Assembly: GCA_025463365.1 (NCBI GenBank)
Contig: JAOBWM010000155.1
Span: 1 to 64,000, forward strand
DNA length: 64,000 bases
Direction: 5' to 3'
From: Acidimicrobiales bacterium
GTDB lineage: Bacteria > Actinomycetota > Acidimicrobiia > Acidimicrobiales > Iamiaceae
The notes beneath the pieces are model-generated. The model worked only from the letters and a program-made list of their open reading frames with translations, had not been told where the DNA came from and searched no databases. This document shows, in pieces, positions 26,766 to 36,664 of this stretch (within the stretch, counting starts at the first letter, position 1; the number at the start of each line of letters is the position of its first letter). Position numbers and translations under genes: made by a program.

Positions 26766-26899
26766 GCTCGTGGCCACTCCGAGGTCCCTGCAGTTCGGTC
26801 CGGTCGCACCGGAGAGGATCACGCTCCGGCCATCAAAGGGTACGCCGCGCCCGGTCCCCGACCCCACACGCCTGCGTGCACCCGAGCCCGGGACCCGCC

Positions 26900-26952
26900 A
26901 CGAACTTGTTGTGCGAACCGTCCTCCTCGGTCGCTTCGCACGACAAGTTCGT
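26900..26952 (-). terminator. Hairpin downstream of the cupredoxin gene
   Basis: ACGAACTTGTTGTGCGAA at 26900-26917 pairs with TTCGCACGACAAGTTCGT at 26935-26952 over 18 bases with one G-U, around a 17-base loop. It lies 20 bases after the stop of the minus-strand cupredoxin gene and upstream of the next minus-strand gene. It fits a terminator, although the AT-rich arms are unusual here. An operator role for the downstream gene is the alternative. Confidence 0.6.
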
Positions 26953-26971
26953 CGCGGAGGGAGGTTCGACG

Positions 26972-27349
26972 CTACGAGACCTTGATGGTGCCCGTCATGT
27001 AGGTGTGGATCGAGCAGTGGTACTTGTAGGTGCCCGCCTTGGTGACCTTGACCTTCTTCGATGACCCCTTGGCCAGATCGCCCGTGTCGAACGAGGCGGG
27101 GCCGCCGGTCGAGGTGGAGGTGTGGGTGGTGGTGTCGTCATTCGTGAAGGTGATGCTGTCGCCGAGCTTGGCGGTGATCGCGTCCGGGTTGAAGGCGAAA
27201 CCCTTGATCGAGACGGATGTGGTGGCGACGGCGCCGGAGGATCCGGAGCTCTTCTTGCTCGAGTTGCCGGATCCGCCGCTGCTGCTGCAGGCAGCCAACA
27301 TGAGCGTCAGCACGACGGTGGTGGCGGCAATGCGAAGGGGTGCGCGCAT
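26972..27349 (-). CDS. Lipoprotein cupredoxin (plastocyanin/azurin-like)
   Basis: A 125-residue lipoprotein: the signal ends in LAAC, with lipidated Cys 21, then a Ser/Gly-rich linker to residue 40. The blue-copper fold follows. The type 1 copper ligands are visible as His 76 (TTTHTS), Cys 112, His 115 and Met 118 in HCSIHTYMTG. It would sit outside the membrane as a small electron carrier. ATG 27349 has GAGAGGA about nine bases upstream. It is transcribed alone; no oxidase or copper oxidoreductase is next to it. Confidence 0.92.
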   Translation of the reverse strand: MRAPLRIAATTVVLTLMLAACSSSGGSGNSSKKSSGSSGAVATTSVSIKGFAFNPDAITAKLGDSITFTNDDTTTHTSTSTGGPASFDTGDLAKGSSKKVKVTKAGTYKYHCSIHTYMTGTIKVS

Positions 27350-27425
27350 GGGGTGTCCTCTCGGGTGGGGTGGACGGCCGGGCCGTAGTCCGGTCTGCCC
27401 ATGTGCGAGCAGAAGGGCCCGGCGA

Positions 27426-27650
27426 TCAGCTTGCCGTGGCTGCCACCTCCGTGCCGGCAAAAGCATCGGGAGCCGGGTAGCGACCGGGGGCGAACGGCGA
27501 CACGGCGACCTGTTGCCCATCGACGATCTGGCTGACGACGCCACGCGGATGGGGGCCTCGGCGGCGATGTCGAGCATCTCCGCGAGGAGGTGGCCGACGC
27601 GGTCTGCTCCAGTGGCATCGCCAGCTTGGCCGCACGCCGGATCTGGATGG
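27426..27650 (-). pseudogene. Possible frameshifted C-terminal remnant of a metabolic gene
   Basis: In the 373-base gap between the cupredoxin gene and ilvC, two adjacent minus-strand frames read on from each other. One gives ADRVGHLLAEMLDIAAEAPIR; after a one-base shift near 27540 the next gives VVSQIVDGQQVAVSPFAPGR and ends EVAATAS with a stop. The pieces resemble the C-terminal end of an NmrA/SDR-like protein. There is no intact start. This is weak evidence and could be chance in high-GC sequence. The gap otherwise contains only the cupredoxin leader and the ilvC upstream region. Confidence 0.3.
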
Positions 27651-27716
27651 GGCCGCCCCGGAAGGGCGCCGCTAGCGTTCTCCCCGCAATTCGCACCCGT
27701 ACCTCGGAAGGGCTGA

Positions 27717-29201
<1,485 letters not shown>

Positions 29202-29371
29202 GGTCCCGGGGTCGCCTGACCGGCCCCGGCCCCGGCTCCGGTCCCCGCTGACCTGGTGTTCCTCCGCCAGTCACGGTTCCGTCGCGGCCTGTTCACGATT
29301 GGGTCATGGTCGCGCGCCCACGATTCGGTCCAGGTTCCGGAGGGACTGGCTCCGGAAGCGGGAGGACGATC

Positions 29372-30535
29372 ATGGCGAGCATCGAGGAGACGAGGACAGC
29401 GGCGACGGCGGCGCCCGTGCCCGTGCCCGTGCCCGCGCTCGACGCGAGACCGGCCCGGAAGGGGTCGGACCGGCGTGAACCCACCGCCGCGGTCGCCCGT
29501 GAGTTGGCCTTCTGGACCCGGTACGCCCGGACCGCCCACCTGCTGAACCTGATGATCGTGCTGGTCGACATGGCCTACATGTTCGCGACCTGGCGGACGG
29601 GATCGCACCGACTGCTGTTGCTCGGCCTCAACCTGTTCGGGTTGGCCGGGCTCGTCGCGGCGTTCGTGATGGTCCCGGAGCGCAAGCTGGCGGCGTCGCC
29701 ACATCGGGACGTGGTCTTCGCCACCTGGTGCGTGTTCGGCTCGTCGCTGATCGTCCTCGGGATGTGGGCCGACGGCGGGGTCAGCAGCCCCCTTGCCTGG
29801 CTGCTCCCCCTCAGCGTGATGTTCACCGCGGTCGTCCACCGGCCGTCGCTCGTGGCGCTGTCGGGCGGGCTGGCCGTCGGTGGCTTCTCGGGCCTGGCGG
29901 CCGTGGACGGCGCCCTGGCCACCCACACCTCCGCATCGCTTCTGCAGGTCGCCTACCTGGGCACCTTGACGTTCGCGGCGGTCAGCGGAGCACGTCACCG
30001 GTGGGCGCTGCACGACGACCAGATCTCGCTCCACCGCAACTTGAGCCGCCTGGCCGATGTCGACGGGCTCACCGGGCTGCTCAACCACCGTGCCTTCCAC
30101 GTACGCCTGAAGGCCGAGATCGCCACGTTCGCCCGCCTCGAGCTCGCTGTCACGCTGCTGCTCGTCGACCTCGACCACTTCAAGGGCATCAACGATCGCT
30201 TCGGCCACGGCGTCGGCGACGAGGTGCTGCGGAACGTGGGCGCAGCCATCCGGACCTCGATCCGCGACACCGACATCGCCGGCCGCGTCGGTGGCGAGGA
30301 GTTCGCCGTGTTCCTGGGTCCCACCCCGGCGAGCGAGGCCCATGAGGTCGCCGAGCGCATCCGCGTCGCCATCGCCGCCATCGTCGATCCGGAGCCGGTG
30401 ACGGCGAGCATCGGGCTGAGCGTGTCGGACCCGCACCAGGTCGACTCGGCGACGCTCGTCGACCAGGCGGACAAGGCGCTCTACGCGGCCAAGCGACAGG
30501 GCCGCAACCGCACCTGCTGGCTGCGGGTGGCCTAG
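29372..30535 (+). CDS. Membrane-bound diguanylate cyclase (GGDEF)
   Basis: A 387-residue protein. An N-terminal region with low-complexity Val-Pro repeats is followed by about six membrane segments (residues 50-210; for example LLLLGLNLFGLAGLVAAFVM), then a GGDEF domain. The active site is GGEEF at about 307-311, and the RXXD product-inhibition site is RDTD five residues before it, so both catalysis and c-di-GMP feedback look intact. GGAGG lies seven bases before ATG 29372, which I prefer to ATG 29306. The membrane part looks like a sensor, but no known ligand domain is seen. It is monocistronic, with no phosphodiesterase nearby. Confidence 0.93.
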   Translation: MASIEETRTAATAAPVPVPVPALDARPARKGSDRREPTAAVARELAFWTRYARTAHLLNLMIVLVDMAYMFATWRTGSHRLLLLGLNLFGLAGLVAAFVMVPERKLAASPHRDVVFATWCVFGSSLIVLGMWADGGVSSPLAWLLPLSVMFTAVVHRPSLVALSGGLAVGGFSGLAAVDGALATHTSASLLQVAYLGTLTFAAVSGARHRWALHDDQISLHRNLSRLADVDGLTGLLNHRAFHVRLKAEIATFARLELAVTLLLVDLDHFKGINDRFGHGVGDEVLRNVGAAIRTSIRDTDIAGRVGGEEFAVFLGPTPASEAHEVAERIRVAIAAIVDPEPVTASIGLSVSDPHQVDSATLVDQADKALYAAKRQGRNRTCWLRVA

Positions 30536-30625
30536 CGCCGGCTCGGCTTCAGGCGCATTCGCCGACGAGACGGCCGATACTGGCGGGATCCTCGGGCCTC
30601 CCCGGCCCTCGCGAACGGAGCCCCC

Positions 30626-31057
30626 ATGCCACTCACCAAGATCGAGCCCATCTACACCGCGGTCGCGCTGGCCACGGGCGACGGCCGCAACGGCCACGCG
30701 ACGAGCGAGGACGGGATCCTCGACCTCGACCTCCGGGTCCCGAAGGAGATGGGCGGCGCCGGCGGAGCCACCAACCCGGAGCAGCTGTTCGCGGCCGGGT
30801 ACGCGGCGTGCTTCCACTCGGCGCTGAAGCTGGTGGCCGGTCAGCAGAAGCTCGACGCGAACGGCACCGAGGTGTCGGCCAGCGTGTCGATCGGCTCGAA
30901 CGGCAGTGGCGGGTTCGGACTCGCCGTCGAGCTCGATGTCCACGTGCCGAACGTCGACAAGGACGCCGCCGAAGCCCTGGTCGCCCGCGCCCACGAGGTG
31001 TGCCCCTACTCCAACGCCACCCGCGGCAACATCGAAGTCGCCCTCTCCGTCGTCTGA
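30626..31057 (+). CDS. ohr: Organic hydroperoxide resistance protein (Ohr/OsmC family)
   Basis: A 143-residue Ohr. The reactive Cys 62 (AACFHSAL) and resolving Cys 126 (EVCPYSNATRGN) are both present, as are the Arg-containing first-strand region and NPEQLFAAGYAACF. Ohr reduces organic peroxides with lipoyl or other dithiols in the cytoplasm. Length and motif spacing are normal. It is transcribed alone; no OhrR-type MarR regulator is adjacent. Confidence 0.94.
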   Translation: MPLTKIEPIYTAVALATGDGRNGHATSEDGILDLDLRVPKEMGGAGGATNPEQLFAAGYAACFHSALKLVAGQQKLDANGTEVSASVSIGSNGSGGFGLAVELDVHVPNVDKDAAEALVARAHEVCPYSNATRGNIEVALSVV

Positions 31058-31059
31058 CC

Positions 31060-31228
31060 CCCTCCGCCGGACCACGGCCCCGCCCGACCGCCCCCGCCGG
31101 ACCCCGCCGACCGCCCACCACCTGCCGGACCCCCCCACCACCCGCCGGACCCCGCCGACCCCCACCACCCGCCCCGCCGGCCCCCGCCGGACCCCGCCGA
31201 CCCCCACCACCCGCCCCGCCGACCTGCC
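31060..31228. repeat. C-rich low-complexity tract (CCCCGCCGAC, CCCCCACCACCCG units)
   Basis: After ohr the sequence is a strongly strand-asymmetric C-rich tract of CCGCCGGACCCCGCC and CCCCCACCACCCGCC units for about 170 bases. It leads straight into the palindrome array. Nothing coding is seen. Together with the array it makes a 599-base gap between convergent genes. Confidence 0.75.
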
Positions 31229-31234
31229 GTCGGT

Positions 31235-31626
31235 TCTGAGCGCCCGGTGTCGCGTGGGTGCGACGCGGAGCGCTCAGATCGGGTGGGTCGCTCGGGCTGG
31301 TTGGTTTTGAGCGCCCGGTGTCGCGTGGGTGCGACGCGGTGCGCTCAGATCGGGTGGGTCGCTCGGGCTGTCGGTTTGAGCGCTGGGTGTCGCGTGGGTG
31401 CGACGCGGAGCGCTCAGAACCGGTGGGGCTCGGGCTGTTGGTTTTGAACGCCCCCTGTCGCGTCGGTGCGACGCGGAGCGCTCAGAACCGGTGGGGCTCG
31501 GGTTGGTTGGTTTTGAGCGCTGGGTGTCGCGTGGGTGCGACGCGGAGCGCTCAGATCGGGTGGGTCGCTCGGGCTGGTTGGTTTTGAGCGCCTGGTGTCG
31601 CGTCGGTGCGACGCGGAGCGCTCAGA
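31235..31626. repeat. Six copies of the ~45-base two-tier palindrome (locus B)
   Basis: Copies begin near 31235, 31307, 31375, 31442, 31511 and 31582. Each has outer arms TTGAGCGC (or CTGAGCGC) and GCGCTCAGA, with inner arms GTCGC and GCGAC around GTGGGT or GTCGGT. Linkers of 22-28 bases are of two types (GGGTGGGTCGCTCGGGCTGG and CGGTGGGGCTCGGGCTG). The arms and the inner hairpin match locus A at 7551-7844, 24 kb away, while the linkers differ, so the palindrome is the conserved element. One copy has TTGAACGC, breaking the outer arm. It lies between the convergent ohr and aminotransferase genes. Confidence 0.9.
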
Positions 31627-31656
31627 ACCGGGTGGGAGGAGCTGGCTGGGGCGCGG

Positions 31657-33102
31657 TCAGGGGAGGGCGGCGGCGAGGCGGCGGGCTGCTTCGTCGAGGG
31701 CGTCCGGGTGGTTGGTCGCGTACGACAACCGCAGCCCCGTGCGGTGCTCGCCTGGGGTGACGGCGAACGCCGAGCCCGGCACGAAGGCCACGCCCTGACC
31801 GAGGGCGCGACCGAGCATCGCGGTCGTGTCGACCGGCGTCCCGGAGCGGTCGGGTCCGACGGTGGCCCAGAGGAACATGCCGCCGTCGGGGGACGAGAAC
31901 CGGATGCGGTCACCGAGGTGGCGGCGCAGGGCATCGGCCAGCGCCTCGGCCTGGCATCGGTAGGTGGCCCGCACCCGATCGAGGTGCCCGGCGAGGAAGC
32001 CCGGCTCGGCGAGCACTCGCAGTGCGATCTGCTGGTCGAGGGACCCGGTGTGGAGGTCGGCGCCCTGCTTGAGGGTGGTGCACGCCCGCCGGACCGGTGG
32101 TGGCGCGATGGCCCAGCCGACCCGGAGGCCCGGGCACAGGATCTTCGAGGTCGAGCCGAGCGTGATGGCCCGGTCGGTCATGGTTCGCAGGCCGGGCTGG
32201 GCTGAGCCAACCCACCGCAGGTCGCCGTAGGGGTCGTCGTCGATCAGCCAGAAGTCGTAGCGCTCGGCGAGCTCGGCAAGGGCGAGGCGTCGCTCGAGCG
32301 GGAGCGTCGTGCCCGTCGGGTTGTTGAAGTTCGCGACGACGTACACCAGGGCGGGCCGCAGGCCACCAGCCAACCGCCGGGCCAGCACGTCGACGCAGAG
32401 ACCTTCATCGTCCGACGGGATCCCCACCAGCTCGGCGCCCGCGGCGCGCAGCGCCTGGAGGGCACCGGGATACGCGGGGTCGGCGAGGGCCACCGCTTGG
32501 CCGGGCTCGACGAGCGACCGTGCGAGCAGGTCGAGCGCCTGCTGGGCGCCGCTCGTGATGATCACCTGGTCGACGTCAACATCGACATCGACATCGGGGT
32601 CGGGGTCGGCGAGGGCCACCGCTTGGCCGGGCTCGACGAGCGACCGTGCGAGCAGGTCGAGCGCCTGCTGGGCGCCGCTCGTGATGATCACCTGGTCGAC
32701 GTCGACATCGACATCGACATCGGCATCCACATCGACATGGGCATCCACATCGACATCGACATGAGCGACGACATCGACATCGGCATCGGCACCGGGACCA
32801 GCATCGGGACCGGCATCGGCATGGGCACCGACATCGGTGCGATGGCGCGCCGCCACCCACTCGCGCAGCGGTCGGTGGCCCTCGGTCGGCCCGTACTGGA
32901 GCGCAGCGGGTCCGGACTCGGCCAGCGCGGCGGCGGTGGCCCTCGCGATGGCTGCGATCGGGAAGCACTCGGGGTTCGGCAGCCCGCCTGCCAGGGAGAT
33001 CAGCTCGGGCCGTTCGGTGAGCTCGAGCAGGTCGCGGATCGCCGACGACCCGGCCCGGCGGACCGCAGCCGACGGCTGCCAGGGGGTGAGGGACTTGACC
33101 AT
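31657..33102 (-). CDS. PLP-dependent aminotransferase (fold type I, aminoadipate-transaminase-like) with internal duplication
   Basis: A 481-residue class I/II aminotransferase; relatives have about 400 residues. Normal blocks are LISLAGGLPNPECFP, LQYGPTEGHRPLREW, NFNNPTGTTL, the PLP-binding Asp in DDDPYGDLRW, and Lys in TLGSTSKILCPG. Two insertions stand out. Residues about 92-130 are an Asp-Val/Ala-His-rich tract coded by GATGTC-type repeats. Residues about 126-209 are two tandem copies of a 42-residue segment containing QVIITSGAQQALDLLARSL and EPGQAVALADP, the phosphate-binding region. All is in frame. Whether the product folds is doubtful. It is divergent from a MocR regulator with only 27 bases between starts. 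Confidence 0.88.
   Translation of the reverse strand: MVKSLTPWQPSAAVRRAGSSAIRDLLELTERPELISLAGGLPNPECFPIAAIARATAAALAESGPAALQYGPTEGHRPLREWVAARHRTDVGAHADAGPDAGPGADADVDVVAHVDVDVDAHVDVDADVDVDVDVDQVIITSGAQQALDLLARSLVEPGQAVALADPDPDVDVDVDVDQVIITSGAQQALDLLARSLVEPGQAVALADPAYPGALQALRAAGAELVGIPSDDEGLCVDVLARRLAGGLRPALVYVVANFNNPTGTTLPLERRLALAELAERYDFWLIDDDPYGDLRWVGSAQPGLRTMTDRAITLGSTSKILCPGLRVGWAIAPPPVRRACTTLKQGADLHTGSLDQQIALRVLAEPGFLAGHLDRVRATYRCQAEALADALRRHLGDRIRFSSPDGGMFLWATVGPDRSGTPVDTTAMLGRALGQGVAFVPGSAFAVTPGEHRTGLRLSYATNHPDALDEAARRLAAALP
32476..32727. repeat. In-frame 126-base tandem duplication inside the aminotransferase gene
   Basis: Positions 32476-32601 and 32602-32727 are nearly identical (about three differences in 126 bases, all near the repeat-rich end). 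The duplicated stretch ends in the hexanucleotide tract GACATC repeated to about 32780. Near identity indicates a recent event, and the GACATC/GGGGTC sequences at its edges suggest slippage or unequal recombination. It duplicates 42 codons without a frameshift. Confidence 0.92.
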
Positions 33103-33129
33103 GGCCCCGGACTCTGACAGAAGTGGATC

Positions 33130-34617
33130 ATGGATGACAGGGCCACTTCGGCCAGAGTGGCCCGAACCGAGGGCGTGGCCCGACTGGTGGCAGACCTCGG
33201 GTCGTGGTCGGCCGGCCCGGGCTCCCTCTACCGCCAGCTCGCTCGTGCCATCGCAGCCGCGGTCGAGCGGGGTGATCTCGAGCGAGGGCGCCGCCTGCCA
33301 TCGGAACGGGCGCTGGCGGTCGCGGTGGCCGTGAGCCGGGGCGTGGTCGTGGCGGCCTACGACCAGCTGGTGGCCGACGAGGTGGTCGACCGCCGGCAGG
33401 GGAGCGGCACGTTCGTGGCTGGTTCGCCCGATGTCGGGCTGCCGCCGAGGCGCGAGGGCTCGGCCCTCGTCGCCCGCTACGTGGGCCCGGCCGCGCCGGT
33501 GCCGCAGCCGGTCGCTCATCGCCTCATCGACCTGTCGATCTCGGTGCTCCGCGACCCCACCGGCCTCCCGGACGCGAGCGTGGGCGCGACCGAGCTGGTC
33601 GACCTGGCCGAGGGCGCGGGAGGCACGGCGTGGGGGCTTCCCGGCCTGCGTCGCCTCGTCGCCCGGCAGCTCACCGAGCGCGGCCTTCCGACCGAACCCG
33701 AGCAGGTACTGCTGACCACGGGCGCCCAGCAGGCGATCGCCCTCGCGGCGGCCTGTTGGGTCCGGCCCGGCGACGCCGTGGTGATCGACGACCCGACCTA
33801 TCCCGGTGCCCCGGCCGCGTTCGGTGCCGCCGGCGCCGTCCTGCGTCCCGTGCCGGTGGATCGCGACGGCGTGGTGATGGCCGCGCTGCGCGCCGCACTG
33901 GCGGCGCACCCGACGCTCGCCTACCTCCAGTCGGGGCCGCACAGCCCGACCGGCACCCTGCTCTCGGCCTACCGGCGTCGCGAGGTCGCGAAGCTCGTGG
34001 TCGAGCACCGCGTCCCGCTCGTGGAGGATCTCGCCCTCGACGGATTGCGCTGGGGCGCGCCATCGGATCGCCGGCGAGGCGAGCTCCCGCTGGTGGCGTC
34101 CCACGCTCCCGATCACGCCGTGGTCGTGGTCGGTTCGTTCAGCAAGCTGTTCTGGGCCGGGTTGCGCGTGGGGTTCGCCCGCGCGCCGGACGCGGTGGTC
34201 GGCCGCCTGGCCCGCGTGAAGGCGACGCACGACCTCGGGTCGTCACTCGTGGCGCAGGCGTTGGCGCTGCGTCTCCTCGAGCGGAGCGACCACGCCGAGT
34301 TCGTGGCCGACCGCAACGCGACGCTGGCCCGCCGAGCGTCGCTGCTCGTCGACCTGCTGGCCGAGCACCTGCCGACCTGGCACGTCAGCAGGCCGACCGG
34401 CGGGTTGTCGCTATGGGTCGCCCTCCCGGCGCCCACGGCGCACGCCTTCGCTGCGGCCGCCCTCCAGCGAGGCGTCGCGGTGGCCACCGCGGAGGGGCTC
34501 TCGGCCGCCCCTGGCGCACACGCCGGCCGGCTGAGGCTCACCTTCGCCGTCCCCGACGCGGACCTGCGTGAGGCCGTGCACCGCCTCGCCGCCGCCTGGG
34601 CCGACGTCGACCGATAG
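33130..34617 (+). CDS. MocR/PdxR-type regulator: GntR helix-turn-helix fused to aminotransferase
   Basis: Up to 495 residues. The N-terminal GntR winged helix (SLYRQLARAIAAAVERGDLE, RRLPSERALAVAVAVSRG, GSGTFVAG) is joined to a fold type I aminotransferase-like domain. LTTGAQQAIALAAAC, GPHSPTGTLLSAYRRREV, EDLALDGLRWG and the PLP-Lys block GSFSKLFWAGLRVGF are all present, so PLP binding is likely. MocR proteins sense PLP or an amino-acid derivative. The divergent aminotransferase is the presumed target. ATG 33130 is given, but GTG 33157 or 33175 would leave space for an operator and leader and may be the true start. Confidence 0.9.
   Translation: MDDRATSARVARTEGVARLVADLGSWSAGPGSLYRQLARAIAAAVERGDLERGRRLPSERALAVAVAVSRGVVVAAYDQLVADEVVDRRQGSGTFVAGSPDVGLPPRREGSALVARYVGPAAPVPQPVAHRLIDLSISVLRDPTGLPDASVGATELVDLAEGAGGTAWGLPGLRRLVARQLTERGLPTEPEQVLLTTGAQQAIALAAACWVRPGDAVVIDDPTYPGAPAAFGAAGAVLRPVPVDRDGVVMAALRAALAAHPTLAYLQSGPHSPTGTLLSAYRRREVAKLVVEHRVPLVEDLALDGLRWGAPSDRRRGELPLVASHAPDHAVVVVGSFSKLFWAGLRVGFARAPDAVVGRLARVKATHDLGSSLVAQALALRLLERSDHAEFVADRNATLARRASLLVDLLAEHLPTWHVSRPTGGLSLWVALPAPTAHAFAAAALQRGVAVATAEGLSAAPGAHAGRLRLTFAVPDADLREAVHRLAAAWADVDR
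33140..33163 (+). promoter_or_regulatory. Inverted repeat overlapping the MocR start, candidate operator
   Basis: GGGCCACT at 33140-33147 and AGTGGCCC at 33156-33163 form a perfect 8-base inverted repeat with an 8-base spacer. A further AAGTGG half-site lies at 33121. It lies between the divergent aminotransferase and MocR starts, or inside the MocR frame if the 33130 ATG is used. If translation starts at GTG 33157 or GTG 33175 instead, the repeat falls at the start of the gene. MocR regulators commonly bind such sites in shared intergenic regions. Confidence 0.5.
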
Positions 34618-34629
34618 CTCAAAACCGGT

Positions 34630-34775
34630 AGGACGCCCGACGCCCGACGCCCGACGCCCGACGCCCGACGCCCGACGGTCCCGACGCTCCCGACGCTCCC
34701 GACGCTCCCGACGCCCGACGTCCCCGACGCCCGGCGCCCGACGGTCCCGACGGTCCCGACGCCCCCGACGCCCCG
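34630..34775. repeat. GACGCCC / GACGCTCCC simple repeats between convergent genes
   Basis: The 160-base space between the MocR gene and the convergent desaturase-like gene consists almost wholly of GACGCCC, GACGGTCCC and GACGCTCCC units. No terminator hairpin or coding frame is seen. It is one of several slippage-type tracts placed at convergent gene ends in this window. Confidence 0.8.
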
Positions 34776-34777
34776 AC

Positions 34778-35968
34778 TCAGGCGATGCCGGCGACCAGGG
34801 CGGGCTCGTGGCGTTCGGCGTGGCGGTCGTAGCTCCAGCCGGGGCCGCGGAACATGAAGCTGAGCCGCTCCTTCCACGAGTCGCTGTTGGCGACGTCGCG
34901 GAGGATGTCGACCTGCTCGTGGGTGGCGATGGTGAGCGGGTTGTAGGTGTCGATGTTCTTCGTCAGCCCGTAGCGGACCGGCTCGTCCTCGCGCTCGAAG
35001 GTGCCGAACAGGCGATCCCAGATGATGAGGATGCTGCCGTGGTTGCGGTCGAGGTACTGGCGGTTGCTCCCGTGGTGGACCCGGTGGTGCGACGCGGTGT
35101 TGAACACCTCTTCGATCGGTCCCAGCTTCGGGATCGTCTCGGTGTGGATCCAGTACTGGTAGAGCAGGTTGACGCCGCGGGCGGTCTCGATGAGCTCGGG
35201 CCGGAACCCCAGTAGGGCGAGCGCGCCGATGGGCACGAACATGCCGAGCACATCGGCCACCGGCTGCCGCAGCGCCGTCGACAGGTTGTAGTGCTCGCTC
35301 GAGTGGTGCACGACGTGGATGGCCCACATCCATCGGCTCTCGTGCATCAGGCGGTGGTTCCAGTAGTAGATGAAGTCCCACGCCGCGATGGCACCGACGG
35401 TGGCGAGCGCGCCCCCGCCGAGGTCCCGCGCCACGCCGTTCTTCCAGAGCCGCTTGGCGGCCGTGCGCGAGGCCCAGGTGGTGGCGCCGGCCAGCACGCC
35501 GGTGGAGACGGCGGTGACCGCGGCGGAACCGCGGGTCTTGCGGGCGAGATCGGCGAGCTTGCGGCGACGGGCCCGACCGGGCGACGCCTCGACCGCGGTG
35601 GTCTCGATGGGCTCGGGCACGACCCCCGCCTCGGGGAGGCCCTCGGCGTTGCGGGCGAGCAGGTCGGCGATGGTGGTGGCGGCTGCCGCACCGACCGCCA
35701 CGCCGACGAGGACCTTGCCGTACTTGCCCTTGCCCGGCGTGATCGGCTGCACGAGCTTCTGGAAGACCAGCGGGGCAACGAGGCTGAGCGAGCCCATCGT
35801 GAGGCTGGCGATCGTGTCGCGGCGTTCGTAGTCGCCGGCGATTGGGGCACGCAGGGTCGACTGCTTCTTCAGGTGCAGGTACTCCGCGCCCATGGACGAG
35901 AAGTAGGCCGGGATGGCGACGACGGTGAGGTCCACGGACCTTCCCCCTTGCGATCGGTCGGCTGCCAT
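34778..35968 (-). CDS. Sterol desaturase / fatty acid hydroxylase superfamily membrane protein
   Basis: A 396-residue membrane oxygenase with the di-iron histidine clusters of the superfamily: HRLMH, HVVHHSSEH and HHRVHHGSN, in the standard order and spacing (residues about 215-330). Hydrophobic segments precede and separate them. The N-terminal 150 residues, including a Lys/Arg-rich stretch (GRARRRKLADLARKTRG), are longer than the minimal family. Substrate (sterol, carotenoid or fatty acid) is not fixed. ATG 35968 is the first Met consistent with the coding pattern. It is divergent from the ECF sigma gene with about 96 bases between. Confidence 0.9.
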   Translation of the reverse strand: MAADRSQGGRSVDLTVVAIPAYFSSMGAEYLHLKKQSTLRAPIAGDYERRDTIASLTMGSLSLVAPLVFQKLVQPITPGKGKYGKVLVGVAVGAAAATTIADLLARNAEGLPEAGVVPEPIETTAVEASPGRARRRKLADLARKTRGSAAVTAVSTGVLAGATTWASRTAAKRLWKNGVARDLGGGALATVGAIAAWDFIYYWNHRLMHESRWMWAIHVVHHSSEHYNLSTALRQPVADVLGMFVPIGALALLGFRPELIETARGVNLLYQYWIHTETIPKLGPIEEVFNTASHHRVHHGSNRQYLDRNHGSILIIWDRLFGTFEREDEPVRYGLTKNIDTYNPLTIATHEQVDILRDVANSDSWKERLSFMFRGPGWSYDRHAERHEPALVAGIA

Positions 35969-36064
35969 TGTGGCCCCTCCCCGCGGGGGGAGCACAGCCG
36001 GGACGGACCGATGTCCGGTTCGGGGACTACACCTTCGGGCCCGCCCGTGCGTTGTTGTCTCCGT

Positions 36065-36664
36065 ATGGTGGCCGTGCGCGAGGAACCGGGGGTGCGGGTG
36101 GCGGTGGGGGAGCAGGCCGTGGTGGCGGCGGATGGCGAAGCCCACGCGCCCACTGCGCTCGTGGGGCCCGACGAGTTCTGCCGGCGCATGCACCCGAAGC
36201 TGGTCGGCGCCCTCCGGCTCTACCTCGGCGAGCGCGAGGTGGCCGAGGAGCTGGCCCAGGACGCGCTCGTCCGCGTGATCGAGCGCTGGCCCCGGGTGTC
36301 GGCGATGGAGCAGCCCGAGGCCTGGACCTATCGGGTGGCGTTCAACCTGGCCCGTTCGGGCCTGCGCCGACGCCTCGCCGAGCGGCGCGCCCACGACCGC
36401 AACGGCCGACCAAGCGAGGAGAGCCGCTCGCACGAGGTAGCCGACGACGTCGCCGTGCGCGACGCCGTGGCTGCGCTCCCGCCTCGCCAGCGGGAGGCGA
36501 TCCTCCTCCGCTACTTCGGCGACCTCCCCCTCGCGGCGGTGGCCGACGCCATGGGCTGTCGGACCGGGACGGTCAAGGCCCACCTGCACCAGGCGGTGGC
36601 CGCGCTGCGAGGCAGCGGCCTCGCCGACGACGACGATCTGGACCTCCAGGAGGATCCGCGATGA
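36065..36664 (+). CDS. ECF RNA polymerase sigma factor, SigE family-like
   Basis: A 199-residue ECF sigma factor. The region 2 segment FCRRMHPKLVGALRLYLGER continues as EVAEELAQDALVRVIERWPR and WTYRVAFNLARSGLRR. Region 4 has ALPPRQREAILLRYFGDLPL, then ADAMGCRTGTVKAHLHQAVAALR. This is the pattern of the actinobacterial SigE-like group. The ATG at 36065 begins MVAVREEP. Its stop overlaps the next gene's ATG (ATGA), so it is coupled to the membrane protein that follows, which is the likely anti-sigma factor. Confidence 0.92.
   Translation: MVAVREEPGVRVAVGEQAVVAADGEAHAPTALVGPDEFCRRMHPKLVGALRLYLGEREVAEELAQDALVRVIERWPRVSAMEQPEAWTYRVAFNLARSGLRRRLAERRAHDRNGRPSEESRSHEVADDVAVRDAVAALPPRQREAILLRYFGDLPLAAVADAMGCRTGTVKAHLHQAVAALRGSGLADDDDLDLQEDPR

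Noticed and set aside
31235-31626. Integron attC-like sites
   Set aside because: No GTTRRRY core sites and no integrase. The palindromes are uniform and lack the attC arm layout.
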